Shown here: positions 1-10,410 of the stretch, piece after piece | Position numbering within the stretch: the first letter of the stretch is position 1 | How the letters are laid out: each line of letters opens with the position of its first letter | From: Xylaria sp. FL1777 | Taxonomy: Eukaryota; Ascomycota; Sordariomycetes; Xylariales; Xylariaceae | Assembly (NCBI GenBank): GCA_022578965.1 | Contig: MU400506.1 | Span: 310,001 to 374,000, forward strand | Reading direction: 5' to 3' | Length of the DNA: 64,000 nt | Program-made: the position numbers and the translations under genes | Notes under the pieces: model-generated | What the model was told of the DNA's origin: nothing | Databases searched by the model: none | Seen by the model: the letters and a program-made list of their open reading frames with translations, nothing else

Positions 1-1611
1 TCACATTTTGCTATCGTTGAGGCTCAGGGTATGTCATACTGTACATCCTTTCCCAATCAGATAGCGTGTAGACTGATATACTTTCAAGGGGTTGGGTTTG
101 TGTCTCAAGACACCTATTTAACCACTGTAGCGGATATTTTATCCTCGGAAGATCCGGTGGTCATCAGTATTGACGGCAAGGCCGTTCACGAGATTCCTGG
201 ACCGAACGGACTGCCTTATGTAGGAAATTACTTCGAAGTTTACCCAGATCATCTTGGCAACCACCAACGCTTGTTTGACAAATATGGGCCGCTTATAAAG
301 ACGACGAATTTTGGAAACACTCTATATACCACCAATGATCCCAAAATTTCCAACATTGTGTTCTCCGAGAGCGACTTCTTTACGAAGAAACTGATCGACG
401 GCCACCCGCTACATCCCATCCAGAATAAGAAGGCGGGCGTCTTTTTAGGCGACACAGACACCGAAGAATGGAGGACTGCTCATAAATTCCTCCCGCCTGC
501 CCTGGGACCCAAAGCCGTGCGTCACTACGCACCGACTATGCAGAAGACGGTAGAAAGTAGCTTCAAGGTCTTCGATGAACTAGACGAGCGAGAAGAAGCA
601 TGGAATGTATATCCTTACATGCTCAAGTTGGGCTCCCAAGCCGTAGGGAAACTCGTCCTTGGAATGGACTTCGAGCACTTCACCTCTGTTGATGCCCCGC
701 CACACGAGATGGTCAGGCTGATCGCAGAGTCATTGGAGCTCAACAAGAAGATCTCGTCGATGGGTAACTGGTATGCCAAGCTCCCATTTGGCGACCCCAA
801 GAGGCTGAGGGATTTCCAAGGACGCATGGAGGAATTACTTACAGAGTCCGTTAATCAGGCGGCCAAGGGCTCAGAGGATCTCAACCTCCAAGAGGCAGCG
901 TTGAAGGCTGAAAACATGGTTGACTACATCTGCCGAGCAGTCGATAACAAGGGTAATAAGCTACCTAAGGAGAGGATGCTTGAGCCACTCCTCGTTGCAA
1001 CCGCTGCTGGCTTCACCACAACGTCTAGTTTGCTTTCTTGGCTTATCTATGGTTTAGTGGTGTACCCAGGGATGCAAGAGCGGCTTCTACAGGAGCTCGT
1101 TGACAATGGCATCGATGAGAATACACAACTGGACGCCGACCTGATCGGTCAGCTTACCTTCCTCGACAAGTACATCAAGGAGACGCAACGTCGACATAAT
1201 CCATCGTTTCAGCCAGCTCGAACCTCAAAGGTCGACATGATATTACCAGGAGGCTACAAGCTTCCAAAAGACTCAGTTGTTATTCCTGCAATTCACCATA
1301 TCCATAACAACACGGCGCTATGGGACAATCCAGCGCGATTCGACCCTGATAGATGGGATACTGACAAGGTGAAGAGCCGACCCGTCGGCTCTTATACCCC
1401 TTTCGCGTCAGGGCCTCGGATGTGCATCGGATTCAACTTCGCCTTAATGGAGGTCAAGACCTTCCTGCCGAAGCTGGTGTACCGATACAACTTCACTCTA
1501 GCCAAGGATGGCCCCGTTGACTATGACCCGATGTTCCTATTGATAAGACCAAGCAACCTGTATGTACGAGCCGAGCGTCGCGTAAAGTGGCCACCGCGGA
1601 CGAATGCATAA
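1..1611 (+). CDS. Cytochrome P450 monooxygenase, 5' end outside window
   Basis: Heme-thiolate monooxygenase. The heme loop fits FxxGxRxCxG (FASGPRMCIG, cysteine codon 1423-1425), the K-helix ExxR is in KETQRRH, the PERF-like segment is FDPDRW, and the proline-rich hinge is IPGPNGLP near 193-216. The frame is open to position 1. A GTATGT donor at 29, a CTGAT branch near 74 and an AG at 87-88 define a 60-nt in-frame intron (29-88), so the ATG at 31 lies inside the intron and the gene starts upstream. About 516 residues are visible. The roughly 45 residues before the hinge are not hydrophobic, so no membrane anchor is seen here; the protein may be soluble, or the P450 part of a longer fusion. 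The I-helix reads AAGFTTT, lacking the usual acidic residue before the threonine. The domain resembles soluble CYP505/CYP540-like heme domains by eye only. Substrate unknown. Same strand as the regulator at 2417. Confidence 0.9.
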   Translation, partial: SHFAIVEAQGMSYCTSFPNQIACRLIYFQGVGFVSQDTYLTTVADILSSEDPVVISIDGKAVHEIPGPNGLPYVGNYFEVYPDHLGNHQRLFDKYGPLIKTTNFGNTLYTTNDPKISNIVFSESDFFTKKLIDGHPLHPIQNKKAGVFLGDTDTEEWRTAHKFLPPALGPKAVRHYAPTMQKTVESSFKVFDELDEREEAWNVYPYMLKLGSQAVGKLVLGMDFEHFTSVDAPPHEMVRLIAESLELNKKISSMGNWYAKLPFGDPKRLRDFQGRMEELLTESVNQAAKGSEDLNLQEAALKAENMVDYICRAVDNKGNKLPKERMLEPLLVATAAGFTTTSSLLSWLIYGLVVYPGMQERLLQELVDNGIDENTQLDADLIGQLTFLDKYIKETQRRHNPSFQPARTSKVDMILPGGYKLPKDSVVIPAIHHIHNNTALWDNPARFDPDRWDTDKVKSRPVGSYTPFASGPRMCIGFNFALMEVKTFLPKLVYRYNFTLAKDGPVDYDPMFLLIRPSNLYVRAERRVKWPPRTNA

Positions 1612-2416
1612 TTGGCGAGGGTTTTTGATGCTATGATGTAATTTAACTGGAAATCGGGAGTACCGGTATCGTGTGCAATATTGGATGAGATAATTATAGA
1701 CCGCTTCAAATATTTTTCGGAATTTTCGCAACTGTAACGTCTTGGCTTCACCAGCTCCACCGCTGCAGAGCATGCTATTGTTGATCTACCAGGTCCCAAC
1801 TGTTTGAACTTCCTATCCAGACCTGAGAGATGAGAGCGTCCGAGATTCAAACTAGCAAATTGTAAGGCACCACGAACCAACAAAAAAATACCGAGAAGTT
1901 GTAACGATGATCACTAGATGCCCCAACAACGAATGTGATTAGTTGAAAGACTGCTTTACGTAGAGCTGTAGCTAGTGTTTTCGTTAATTGGTCTTGGCCT
2001 TCCCTCGGCATCTTCCCCGACAGTCTCCGAAGTAAACCTCTATCTACTATCCGCAATCAAATTTGTAGCTTGGTTCGCTTGCTTACCCACGACGACGCCA
2101 GTGGATCGCAGAGTGCATGCGATGATTCTGGAATGGAAGATCACTCAATCGTCTCAGCTTCCAACATCCATATTTCGGCATGTCGCTAAAAGCTGATGCG
2201 CGGAACGCCGATGGGCAGTTGCTACACTCAGCAGAGGGCTTACAACAACCGTTCCGTCGGAATCAATCGAATTGCACCTGATGAGGGTCACGTATATATA
2301 TCCTAGAGGCTACGATGACACTCACGTTATAGAACAAGAAAGACCCCGCGTGTGTCAGCTTCCACCCCTCGCATGCTTACGGGGCGTATTCGCAACACTT
2401 CACCAAGTGAATCAGC
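1612..2416. other. Intergenic region, P450 to transcription factor
   Basis: No convincing gene. The short open frames here look unlike proteins. A TATATATA run at 2293-2300 lies about 117 bp before the regulator ATG and is the best core-promoter candidate. Confidence 0.5.
2293..2300 (+). promoter_or_regulatory. TATA-like element upstream of transcription factor gene
   Basis: The run TATATATA starts about 124 bp and ends about 117 bp before the ATG at 2417, a normal distance for a fungal TATA box plus 5' leader. Position and sequence are the only support. Confidence 0.35.
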
Positions 2417-4227
2417 ATGTCTTCTTCGGAAGCGGGGGATGTCCCGCTATCATACACTTTTGTCACCGAGGACAACAGTCGCGAGGGGCGCAGTCATGTC
2501 ATACGAGCCCATTGGAGACAGCGTCGGCAGAGGATGGAGATGCAGCGAAGGGAGCGGGAAGAGCAAGAACAGAGACCGTTACGGCCAATCCTGCCCGGCC
2601 TCGGTAGCTCTTCTGATGATGCTGGGACCTCGCAGGTACCGCCGACGTCAGAACCACACCTTCATGCCCACGAGACCGTCGAAGAAGAAGTAGCAGAGTC
2701 GCCTGATGAGAGTCCGAGAGATTCTCCCGTCCCGCCGAGTGGCATTCCCTTGGCCGTGCTGGAGGGAATACCAGCGCAGGCTTTATCGAAAATGAATTTG
2801 GCCCTCGGGTCCAGCCGTCTCGATCCGTTCGATCGCTTCCCTGTCCGGCTGACTTCCAAACACCATAGACTATTACATCACTGTACGTGAACAAAGCGTT
2901 AGTTCCGCCAGCAGCCACAAGCGGACGGCCAAAGTAACGATATCTATCTAACCCCGTCGTGTCCCAGGGCTCAGCACCTTCGCTGGCATGATGTTCAACA
3001 TGCACACGTCGACGTTCAACCCGATGCGCGACGTCTGGTTCCCCCTGGACCTGTCGAACGCGGCGTCCTTCAACGCCATCATGGCGCATTCCGCAGCCCA
3101 CCTTGCGCGCATGCAAGGCTTCCCGGTCTCCCATGAGGCGGTGCGATTCAAGATCGAGGCCGTAGGGATCGTGCAGTCCTGGGCCAGAGATCCAGCTCTC
3201 GCGCTGAGCGATGATACGATTGCCGCTATTTTGAGGCTCTTGTCATTTGAGGTAAGATTATCAGGGACATTTTTAAAATAAGATCTGAATGCCTGGAGAT
3301 AAGGGGAGACGCTGACAATTGACCTTGACACCGCTTAGAGATATTGGGGGTCGGAGATTGAATGGCGCATTCATCATAACGGCTTATTGCAGATCATTGA
3401 GGCGCGAGGCGGCATCACAACGCTGCAGAGCAACTGGAGGCTTGAGATAACTACGTTTCTGTGAGTCTCGTACTGTAACCCCCCTCTTCTTTTCCTAGGG
3501 ATCGCCGCACTAATAGCGCCGTGATAGGGTGACGTTGATGACAAGGCCGTCGTGGTTCGACAGCTCTAATCAACTAAGAGAAATCTCACAGCAGTCCATC
3601 ACTACTCATCCCGTTCTAGGACAACTGGGGAATCTGTACAAGACCCGCTGCCTCTGGTTGCTCTCGTTCATGCAGGACATGCGCACCTTCATGGGCCACT
3701 CAGCTGAGATATACAATCACGGACTAGCTCACTACGTATTTATACGAGACGCCTTGCTCGTAGTCAAGTCAGATCTATATCTCCACGAGGAAGATCTCCA
3801 GGCCGAGGGGGACATCAGCGAGCGGGAGCGAACTCGATTAGCCTGTCTCTTCTACATATGCGTGATGCTGCAAGGATCAGTCTCGCACGCCGACCCCGGG
3901 AACCCGGTGTCCGCGGACTTCCACAACAGCTACTCGATCACGTCTCTCGACCAATGCCTCGCCCGGAACTATGCCCAGTGGCAAGGGTCCGTGCAAAACC
4001 TCTTCCAATGCCTCTTCCACGGCGCCATCGCGACACAGACCCCTCCCAGCAAATTACGCTACGCGCTGGACCTGACGAATATCCTCGGCTCGATGAGCGC
4101 CGAGGCGCGTCGAGGCGTGGAGAGATGCATGCTGCAGGTCCTCTGCCAGGCTCTGATGGACGCGAGGACCACCCTCGACTACGACTGGACTCTGGACAGT
4201 TTATTAGCATGTATAGAGGGCCACTGA
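2417..4227 (+). CDS. Fungal-specific transcription factor domain protein
   Basis: Probable nuclear regulator. Four exons can be joined in phase: 2417-2882, 2968-3251, 3339-3460 and 3528-4227, giving 523 aa; each intron has a GT donor and a recognisable branch (CTAAC near 2948, CTGAC near 3312, CTAAT near 3510). The N-terminus carries the YTFVTEDN...RAHWRQRRQR block seen in fungal regulators that lack a Zn2Cys6 cluster. It is followed by an acidic, proline-rich linker, then LDPFDRFPV...LLHHW and an alpha-helical Fungal_trans_2-like region (YWGSEIEWRIHHNGLLQIIEARGG). No zinc cluster is visible, so DNA binding may be indirect or use another element. It lies between the P450 (same strand) and the DyP peroxidase (convergent) and is a candidate pathway regulator. 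Family assignment is good; targets unknown. Confidence 0.85.
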
Positions 4228-4360
4228 AATAATATCGAGTACATAGATGGCTTCCGGCGATAGAACAAAATAGAATTAATATAGTTAGAATTATTATAAC
4301 TAGTTAGAATTTATATAGAATAATAGAAAACACAGCAATGACATCCCATTACCCAGCCTC
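4228..4360. terminator. AT-rich convergent 3' region
   Basis: The 133 bp between two convergent genes contain an almost pure A/T tract (about 4263-4330) with repeated tagttagaatt/tagaatta words. It probably supplies 3'-end processing signals for both the regulator and the DyP peroxidase. Inference from position and composition. Confidence 0.4.
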
Positions 4361-5455
4361 CTACTCATCACCAAGAGCCTTCAGACTACTAAGCGACGGC
4401 GCAAAGAACGTGCTCCCGGTGACGGGCGTCGAGAACTCCAGGATGCGATCGTGCAAGCCCGGCGGATGCCCGACGAACATGCGCTCCATCATCTTCTCGA
4501 CGACCCACAGATGCCGCGAGTAGGCGATGAAGTAGGTGCCGTACTGGCCGGTGCTCGGCGAGCCGAAGGGCATGTTGTCGCGCAGGATGGCGTGTTCGCC
4601 GGCCCCGTCCTCGATGGTGGCGAGCGTCTTGTGCGCCTGCTGGAGGCCGTCTTCGGCGTCGTCGAGCTCGACGTTGTCAGCCTTGGTGCGTCCGATGATG
4701 GCCTCCTGCTGCTCGGTGGAGAGGGCCTTCCAGGCCTTGAGGTCGTGCAGGTATTTCTGCACGACGACGTAGCTGCCGCCGACGGCGGCGGCCGTGGCGT
4801 CGGAAGAGACCATCACGGCGTCCGCCACGTCCGCGCCGACGGGGTTCGCGGTGCCGTCCACGAAGCCCAGGAGGTCCCGCGCGTCGAAGTACCGGAAGCC
4901 CTCCGTATGGTCCTCCAGCCGGACGGCGTCGCCCAGCTTCTCCACCAATTGCCGCTCCAGCTCGAAGCACATGTCGCGTCTCTCGGAGCGGATATGGAAC
5001 AGGAGGTCGCCCGGGGTCGACACGGCGGTCTGCTTGGCTCCCCGGACTTCCGGGAAGGGGTGGAGCTCGTCAGGGCGGGGAAGCCTCGTCAGGGAATCCC
5101 AGGCTCGACTGCCTATGCCCACCACGCACGTGAGATTGGCATTCACGTCGCGGATGGAGATGTTCTTGGCCATGTCGGGGATGCTCGATAGGACTCCGCG
5201 AACGGATTGGATGGAGCTGTCGGTCGGCACTACCGAAAAGACCAAGAACGTCGCCGATCTTGAAAGACCTGCATCGACGGCCTGGCTTCGGCTCATGGCG
5301 GCCGTGGTTTGGTAGCGAATGGGGTTGAGAAGACTGTTGTGTATGGACGGGGGTTGGTTCCTTGTTTTGGCTGCTGCTGTTGTTGTTTCCCAGTGTCTTG
5401 GGGATTGTATGATGACGGGTCGTGCCAGTGCCGCCCCGAATGTCTTAAGAAGCAT
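4361..5455 (-). CDS. DyP-type (YfeX-like) heme peroxidase
   Basis: Dye-decolorizing-type peroxidase that uses H2O2 to oxidise porphyrins, phenols or other donors. The family GxxDG motif is GFVDG (about residue 196 of the long form); a distal-arginine segment LRDNMPFG follows near residue 290; the likely proximal histidine lies in KYLHDL near 234 (assignment inferred from YfeX-type enzymes). Intronless. Two starts are possible. The ATG at 5455 adds 53 residues rich in Arg, Ser and Thr and poor in acids, resembling a mitochondrial presequence. The ATG at 5296 gives a ~311-aa protein of normal YfeX length. I keep the long form because it is open and has targeting character. Convergent with the regulator gene. 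The coding part is strongly GC-rich at third positions. Confidence 0.9.
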   Translation of the reverse strand: MLLKTFGAALARPVIIQSPRHWETTTAAAKTRNQPPSIHNSLLNPIRYQTTAAMSRSQAVDAGLSRSATFLVFSVVPTDSSIQSVRGVLSSIPDMAKNISIRDVNANLTCVVGIGSRAWDSLTRLPRPDELHPFPEVRGAKQTAVSTPGDLLFHIRSERRDMCFELERQLVEKLGDAVRLEDHTEGFRYFDARDLLGFVDGTANPVGADVADAVMVSSDATAAAVGGSYVVVQKYLHDLKAWKALSTEQQEAIIGRTKADNVELDDAEDGLQQAHKTLATIEDGAGEHAILRDNMPFGSPSTGQYGTYFIAYSRHLWVVEKMMERMFVGHPPGLHDRILEFSTPVTGSTFFAPSLSSLKALGDE

Positions 5456-7958
5456 GCTGCTGGAACTTCTGGGCTCTGAGTGTCCGTGGCGCCCGATGTC
5501 TTAGACTGGCTACGCGGTGCGATATGGGCAACCACACCGGTGAGGTTGCGGGTGCGGGATGCGCAGTCAGCGTCGGGATGCTACTCTTGGTAACCATCTG
5601 ATATACCAACGCACGGGATGCATGTCTGTCGGTATTGGAACTGCTTGTTGATAATACGCATACGCAGTAGAACCCCGACTTGAGGCGCTGATACAGCGTC
5701 GCAGACCCATCGTCTCGGACAGGGCAGCCCTGGTGAATGACGTACCATTACCACATTCACAGTTGCGGGGATAGTTCGGCCTTACGCAGTATGATGTAGT
5801 AGACGATGTATCTGCTCAGAGTTATGTGCCATGACCAGACGAGGCATAGGAGTGAGGTGGAGTTCTTATTCGCCACTGGCTCATGTCTCAGTATCAATGT
5901 AGGCCGGCCTCGATAAATCGCCTTGTTCGCACTTCGAGGTTACTCTGGCTTTCCTCCTCTCATTGGTCCTATGGTCTTCCTTCTCTAGTTAGACTATACG
6001 CCAGCATGACTGATGCGTCCTGCACCTAACGCAGTATGTTATCTACATACCGTACTTAACATGACTAAATCAACCCTGAATCAACATTGGCAACATGTGG
6101 TATCTATGCATCGATAGCATGTGTAGCCCTTGATTGCCCCGGTGCGGTAGAAAGTAGAATGAAATGCTATCAACTTAGACTGAAGGGATCGGTGTGGTAT
6201 TACAGAGTGAATGAGTTCCAGGCTCCGTGTCTAAGATACGGTACAAGGGTGGTGCTTACTTCCTATGTATTAACCATCCAATCAACCTGCTGCATTTATA
6301 ATTGCTGCTTTTTCAGCGTGTCATTACTCTGTGATACCATCTACTGTAGGTCGTTTGTATGTATATACACATCCCAACCTCGGCCACGCCATCCATGAAC
6401 GTCTCATCAGGGGTTAACAGTGAAGATCCGATCGATCAACTGCATGAAACAATACTCGATAGCATTAAGGATGTTGATTAACTCCTAGCTAGAAGTGAAT
6501 GATACCGTCAGTGCATTAGCGACTTATCTGCAGGCAACCATAACTGTATGCACCCCAAAAAACGCTCAACGAGAACAATAAGGTTCATGCTTTCGTTGAG
6601 ATAGCATAGACGACATCATCATCCTGAAAATTTGGCTGCGCGACTCAGCATATATGCGAATGTGGCCTAGTAGCATGAGTACAGACTGTATTCTTATAAT
6701 ACTGACAAACTTATCTTACGAATAACTTTTTCTCTTCTCTGTGCGTGGCAGGAGTTCGCTTATATAGGGGTTTTCAAGATTTCGCAGCCCAAATGCCAAC
6801 TTCCCTTGTGTCAAGACTTGCGTTCCATCACCATTTAGGATGAATGGACACGCTCTCTTGCTGATGCGTGCCCGACAGTCTCAGAAGCGAGCTTCGGGGA
6901 TCAACTGATAGGTGAATACAAGGAGTCTATGAGACCGAAGTTCTCGACCAGACCATTGTTGTTCACGGCAAGATCGCGCATTTGACTATGCAAAGGGTCG
7001 CACACATATTCTAGAAATAATGTGTTATTCCCATCGGTGACGATCTCCAATCACCCCGATTGCGCTTAGCACTTACTTTGCTCTTGAGACTGTTCACGGA
7101 GAAACTGCAAGCCCTAATGCCATGCGCGTAATGGGGTAAAGCATTCAAGAAGATACACAAAGTTTGTTAGAGTCTTACATTCGTAAACGCTCGTAGGTAT
7201 CACATTGCTAGATCAGGTGGCACTTACCTACTTACCTCCAGGATTGAACGGATTGGTTGAGCCGTCTAATAGGTAAAAATAGGTAAAAATAGGTAAAAAT
7301 GGGTAAAAATGGGTAAAACCTAACCATTGCGAGGCGTGTTTTCTGGACATAAGATGGGTTTGCACAAATACTTTTGCTTGCTTACCTTCCCCGGTCAGTA
7401 CAAGCTGTGAGTAAGCGACATGATTCCGTTTCGGGAAGTACTATCTAGCCACTCAGAATCCGTGTCATACCGTGCTCTCCGAATACCGAAAGGAAAAAAG
7501 AAGAAAAAAACCCCCCAATTCCAACCAAAGGCAGCCGGGAACTGGCATACCGTAGCACGAGACTGTCTTATACATCGTATCATGATATCATCCTAGCTTC
7601 AAGGCTCGAAATAGTATGGTCGGCGTGCGCGACCGGTTGGGTGTATGCATAATGAAGCCGAACGCCATCCGCTATCTCGGCGCCAGGGAGCTCGGAGTGG
7701 GAGAGCTCGTTCAAGGGCTCAGAGAAACTTGGGCAGAGTCAAAATCATATCGTGATGGAGATAGAACGAAGGAGATATGGCTCGCACAATCATATAAATC
7801 ATCTACTTTCTTCCCTATCTAAGTCGAGTTGACCGCCACCAGACATCTTCAGAGCATCTCCAGAACACCTCCGGACATTCCTCAACGCACAAATATCAAC
7901 ATCAACTCTTTCTAATTCATATCTACAGTTTACTTAAACCATCGCACTTTAACCTACC
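5456..7958. other. Long intergenic region, DyP to GMC oxidoreductase
   Basis: About 2.5 kb with no supportable gene. It must hold the divergent promoters of the DyP peroxidase and the GMC gene. The only striking structure is the 10-bp A-tract array at 7271-7318. Confidence 0.6.
7271..7318. repeat. Five-copy 10-bp A-tract tandem repeat
   Basis: Three exact copies of aggtaaaaat, then gggtaaaaat and a final partial gggtaaaa, in exact 10-bp register. A-tracts spaced by one helical turn are known to bend DNA. It lies about 640 bp upstream of the GMC ATG. Confidence 0.9.
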
Positions 7959-9704
7959 ATGGCCCCCCTCAGTGGTTCACGTTATGACTTCGTCATTGTC
8001 GGTGGAGGCACAGCCGGCAATGTCATCGCAGGGAGACTTGCAGAGAATCCAAACGTTAGCATTCTCGTGCTGGAAGCTGGAGTCGCACATCCTGAGCTCA
8101 TCGATCAAATCACCACGCCATCGTCGGCGATGTCATTGAGAGGCAGCCAGTACGATTGGGCATACAAGACCACTATTGTGAATCGAGACGACTACGAACG
8201 CATCGAGAAGCCTAATACCCGCGGCAAGGTGTTAGGAGGCAGCTCATCGTTGAACTATTTCACCTGGATACCTGGCTGCAAGCCCACCTTCGACAACTGG
8301 GCTGAGTTCGGTGGTGACGAATGGACATGGGATCCTCTACTTCCGTACCTTCGCAAGTCAGCTACTTACCATGATGATGAAGGGTTGTATTCCCAAGACC
8401 TACAGAAATTGGGTGTCGATGGCCCCTTGCCTATTTCGCATGCCGAGCTGTTAGATGAGCTTGCCCCTTTCCGCGAGCGCATCACGCAAGCCTGGCTGTC
8501 TCGGGGTCACAAGCTTACTGAGAACATCTACGACGGCGAGATGATCGGGCTAACTCACTGTGTGGACTCCATCTACCACGGAAAGAGATCCGGGTCATTT
8601 CTCTTTGTGAAAAACAAGCCCAATATCACGATCCTAGCCGAGGTACATTCGAAGAAGCTCATTATCGACGAGGCGGAGCAGACAGCCAAGGGCGTCACCG
8701 TCATCGACAAGACGGGCAACGAACTGAACTTCTATGCGACTCGCGAGGTCATTGTATCGCAAGGCGTCTTCGAGTCCCCGAAACTTCTCATGCTCTCCGG
8801 CATTGGACCTAAGCATCATCTCTCTCGGCATGGAATCCGCACTATCGTTGACTCTGCTCACGTTGGCCAGAACCTGATCGACCACCCCGGTGTTCCATTT
8901 GTCCTGCGGGTCAAAGACGACTTTTGTATGGATAACTACTTGCTTCGCAAGGGGCCTAAGAACACAGCGGCCGTCGAGACTTACAAGACAACCGGCAAGG
9001 GACCTGTAGGGTCCGGTCTCCTCGAGCTTGTGGGCTTCCCTCGTATCGACGACTACTTCGAAAGAGATGATCTCTACCGCGAGCGCAAAGCCGCCAACGG
9101 CGGTAAAGACCCCTTCTGCCCTGAGGGCCAGCCTCACTTCGAGCTCGACTTCGTCTCCATGTTTGGCAGCGCATTCCAATGGCATTACCCGGTCCCCAAG
9201 GAGGGATCCTACATCAGCGTCGTCGTCGACCTCGTACGGCCTATCTCGCCTCCTGGTGAGGTCAAGCTGAACAGCGCCGACCCTCTTGTACAACCTAAAA
9301 TCAATCTGAACTTCTTCGCGGATGAGCTGGACATCATTGGAATGCGTGAGGGTATCCGCTTCAGCTACGACGTGCTGACCAAAGGAGACGGCTTCAAGGA
9401 TATCGTGGTCTCGGAGTACCCCTGGGACATGCCCCTCGACGACGACGCCGAGATGCGCCACGCCGTCCTCGACCGCTGTCAGACGGCGTTCCATCCTTGC
9501 GGCACTGCGCGTCTTTCCAAGAACATTAGCCAAGGTGTGGTCGACCCTGAACTTAAGGTCCACGGAGTCAAGAACTTGCGCGTCATAGACGCCTCGGTCA
9601 TACCCATCATTCCTGACTGTCGCATTCAAAACTCGGTGTACATGGTTGCTGAGAAGGGCGCGGACCTTCTGAAGGCCGCTCACAAGGACCTATATGCAGC
9701 TTAA
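7959..9704 (+). CDS. GMC family FAD oxidoreductase, intracellular type
   Basis: Flavoenzyme oxidising an alcohol or sugar-type substrate. The N-terminal FAD-binding beta-alpha-beta is YDFVIVGGGTAGNVIAGRL (about residues 9-27), followed by the VLEAG turn. The GMC signature is RGKVLGGSSSLNY near 87-99. The C-terminal block HPCGTARL gives the catalytic His (about 512), and RIQNSVYMVAEKGADLL supplies the second active-site position (Asn near 557). Length 581 aa is normal, and there is no intron and no signal peptide, so it probably acts in the cytosol or peroxisome. It resembles aryl-alcohol/choline-dehydrogenase-like fungal enzymes. The position between a DyP peroxidase and a DUF1330-like protein, near a P450 and regulator, suggests a role in an oxidative pathway; the substrate cannot be read from sequence. 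Confidence 0.93.
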   Translation: MAPLSGSRYDFVIVGGGTAGNVIAGRLAENPNVSILVLEAGVAHPELIDQITTPSSAMSLRGSQYDWAYKTTIVNRDDYERIEKPNTRGKVLGGSSSLNYFTWIPGCKPTFDNWAEFGGDEWTWDPLLPYLRKSATYHDDEGLYSQDLQKLGVDGPLPISHAELLDELAPFRERITQAWLSRGHKLTENIYDGEMIGLTHCVDSIYHGKRSGSFLFVKNKPNITILAEVHSKKLIIDEAEQTAKGVTVIDKTGNELNFYATREVIVSQGVFESPKLLMLSGIGPKHHLSRHGIRTIVDSAHVGQNLIDHPGVPFVLRVKDDFCMDNYLLRKGPKNTAAVETYKTTGKGPVGSGLLELVGFPRIDDYFERDDLYRERKAANGGKDPFCPEGQPHFELDFVSMFGSAFQWHYPVPKEGSYISVVVDLVRPISPPGEVKLNSADPLVQPKINLNFFADELDIIGMREGIRFSYDVLTKGDGFKDIVVSEYPWDMPLDDDAEMRHAVLDRCQTAFHPCGTARLSKNISQGVVDPELKVHGVKNLRVIDASVIPIIPDCRIQNSVYMVAEKGADLLKAAHKDLYAA

Positions 9705-10410
9705 GCTACGCTGCAAGAACCGGCGAATTTGCTTTGGATTTCTTTTTTGTATGTCTAGACGGATCGTACTGTTGTGGTAGCTTTTAATTAAACAATCTTC
9801 AACGCTATTTAACTCTTTCCTAAAAACTTGATGTTTGTACACGTTTATGCGGAAAACGGACAGTGGTTTAAATAAACAACATGACTTCTGATTGGCGTCT
9901 ATAACAACAATAAATATAATTAACTGTGCCGACAGGAAAATAAATGGAACTCTGGCGATTTAAGAGTGATTAGAACTACGGACAGAAGCGAATGTTATCT
10001 ATTAGAGTAATTCAAAGACAAAAACTATATCCAGGGCACGACTACGGAACGACGATCCTATCGGGACTTACAATCGCACGTAAATTGCGAGGGAAAAATC
10101 TCATAAGGGCTCTATGAGTAGGCAGCTTTAGCTACAATTCATTCCTCAACGAACCGCTTATGACGAATGATAAGTAATCCGAGAAAAACGAACCCGGCGT
10201 ACCTCTCGGTATCCAAAATGCGGAGTCCAATTCCCTATTTAGACAACCTCGGCTGCATGTTTCTTCATCTAGCTACTACTACTACTACTACTACATGACC
10301 TCACCTCTAACATAAAGCAACAACAAGATAGATATCCATCTATTCCAACAAACCAAAACAAAATCCACAGCCCCAAAAGAAAAGAAAAAGGAAAAGAAAA
10401 AAACACCAAA
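9705..10410. other. Intergenic region, GMC to DUF1330-like gene
   Basis: AT-rich, gene-free. The last 150 bp contain a (CTA)n microsatellite at about 10271-10295 followed by an A-rich leader up to the ATG at 10411, typical of a fungal 5' untranslated region. Confidence 0.5.

Noticed and set aside
4451..5191. Long open frame on the plus strand over the DyP gene
   Set aside because: Antisense shadow of a GC-rich gene; the translation is Val/Gly/Asp/Leu-rich without domains, whereas the minus strand has complete DyP motifs.
6087..6398. 103-codon frame in the DyP-GMC intergenic region
   Set aside because: Composition resembles AT-rich noncoding DNA (Cys/Tyr-rich, no motifs); no introns or neighbours support it.
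8634..9683. Long minus-strand open frame over the GMC gene
   Set aside because: Mirror frame of a codon-biased gene; no recognisable protein, and the plus strand has all GMC motifs.
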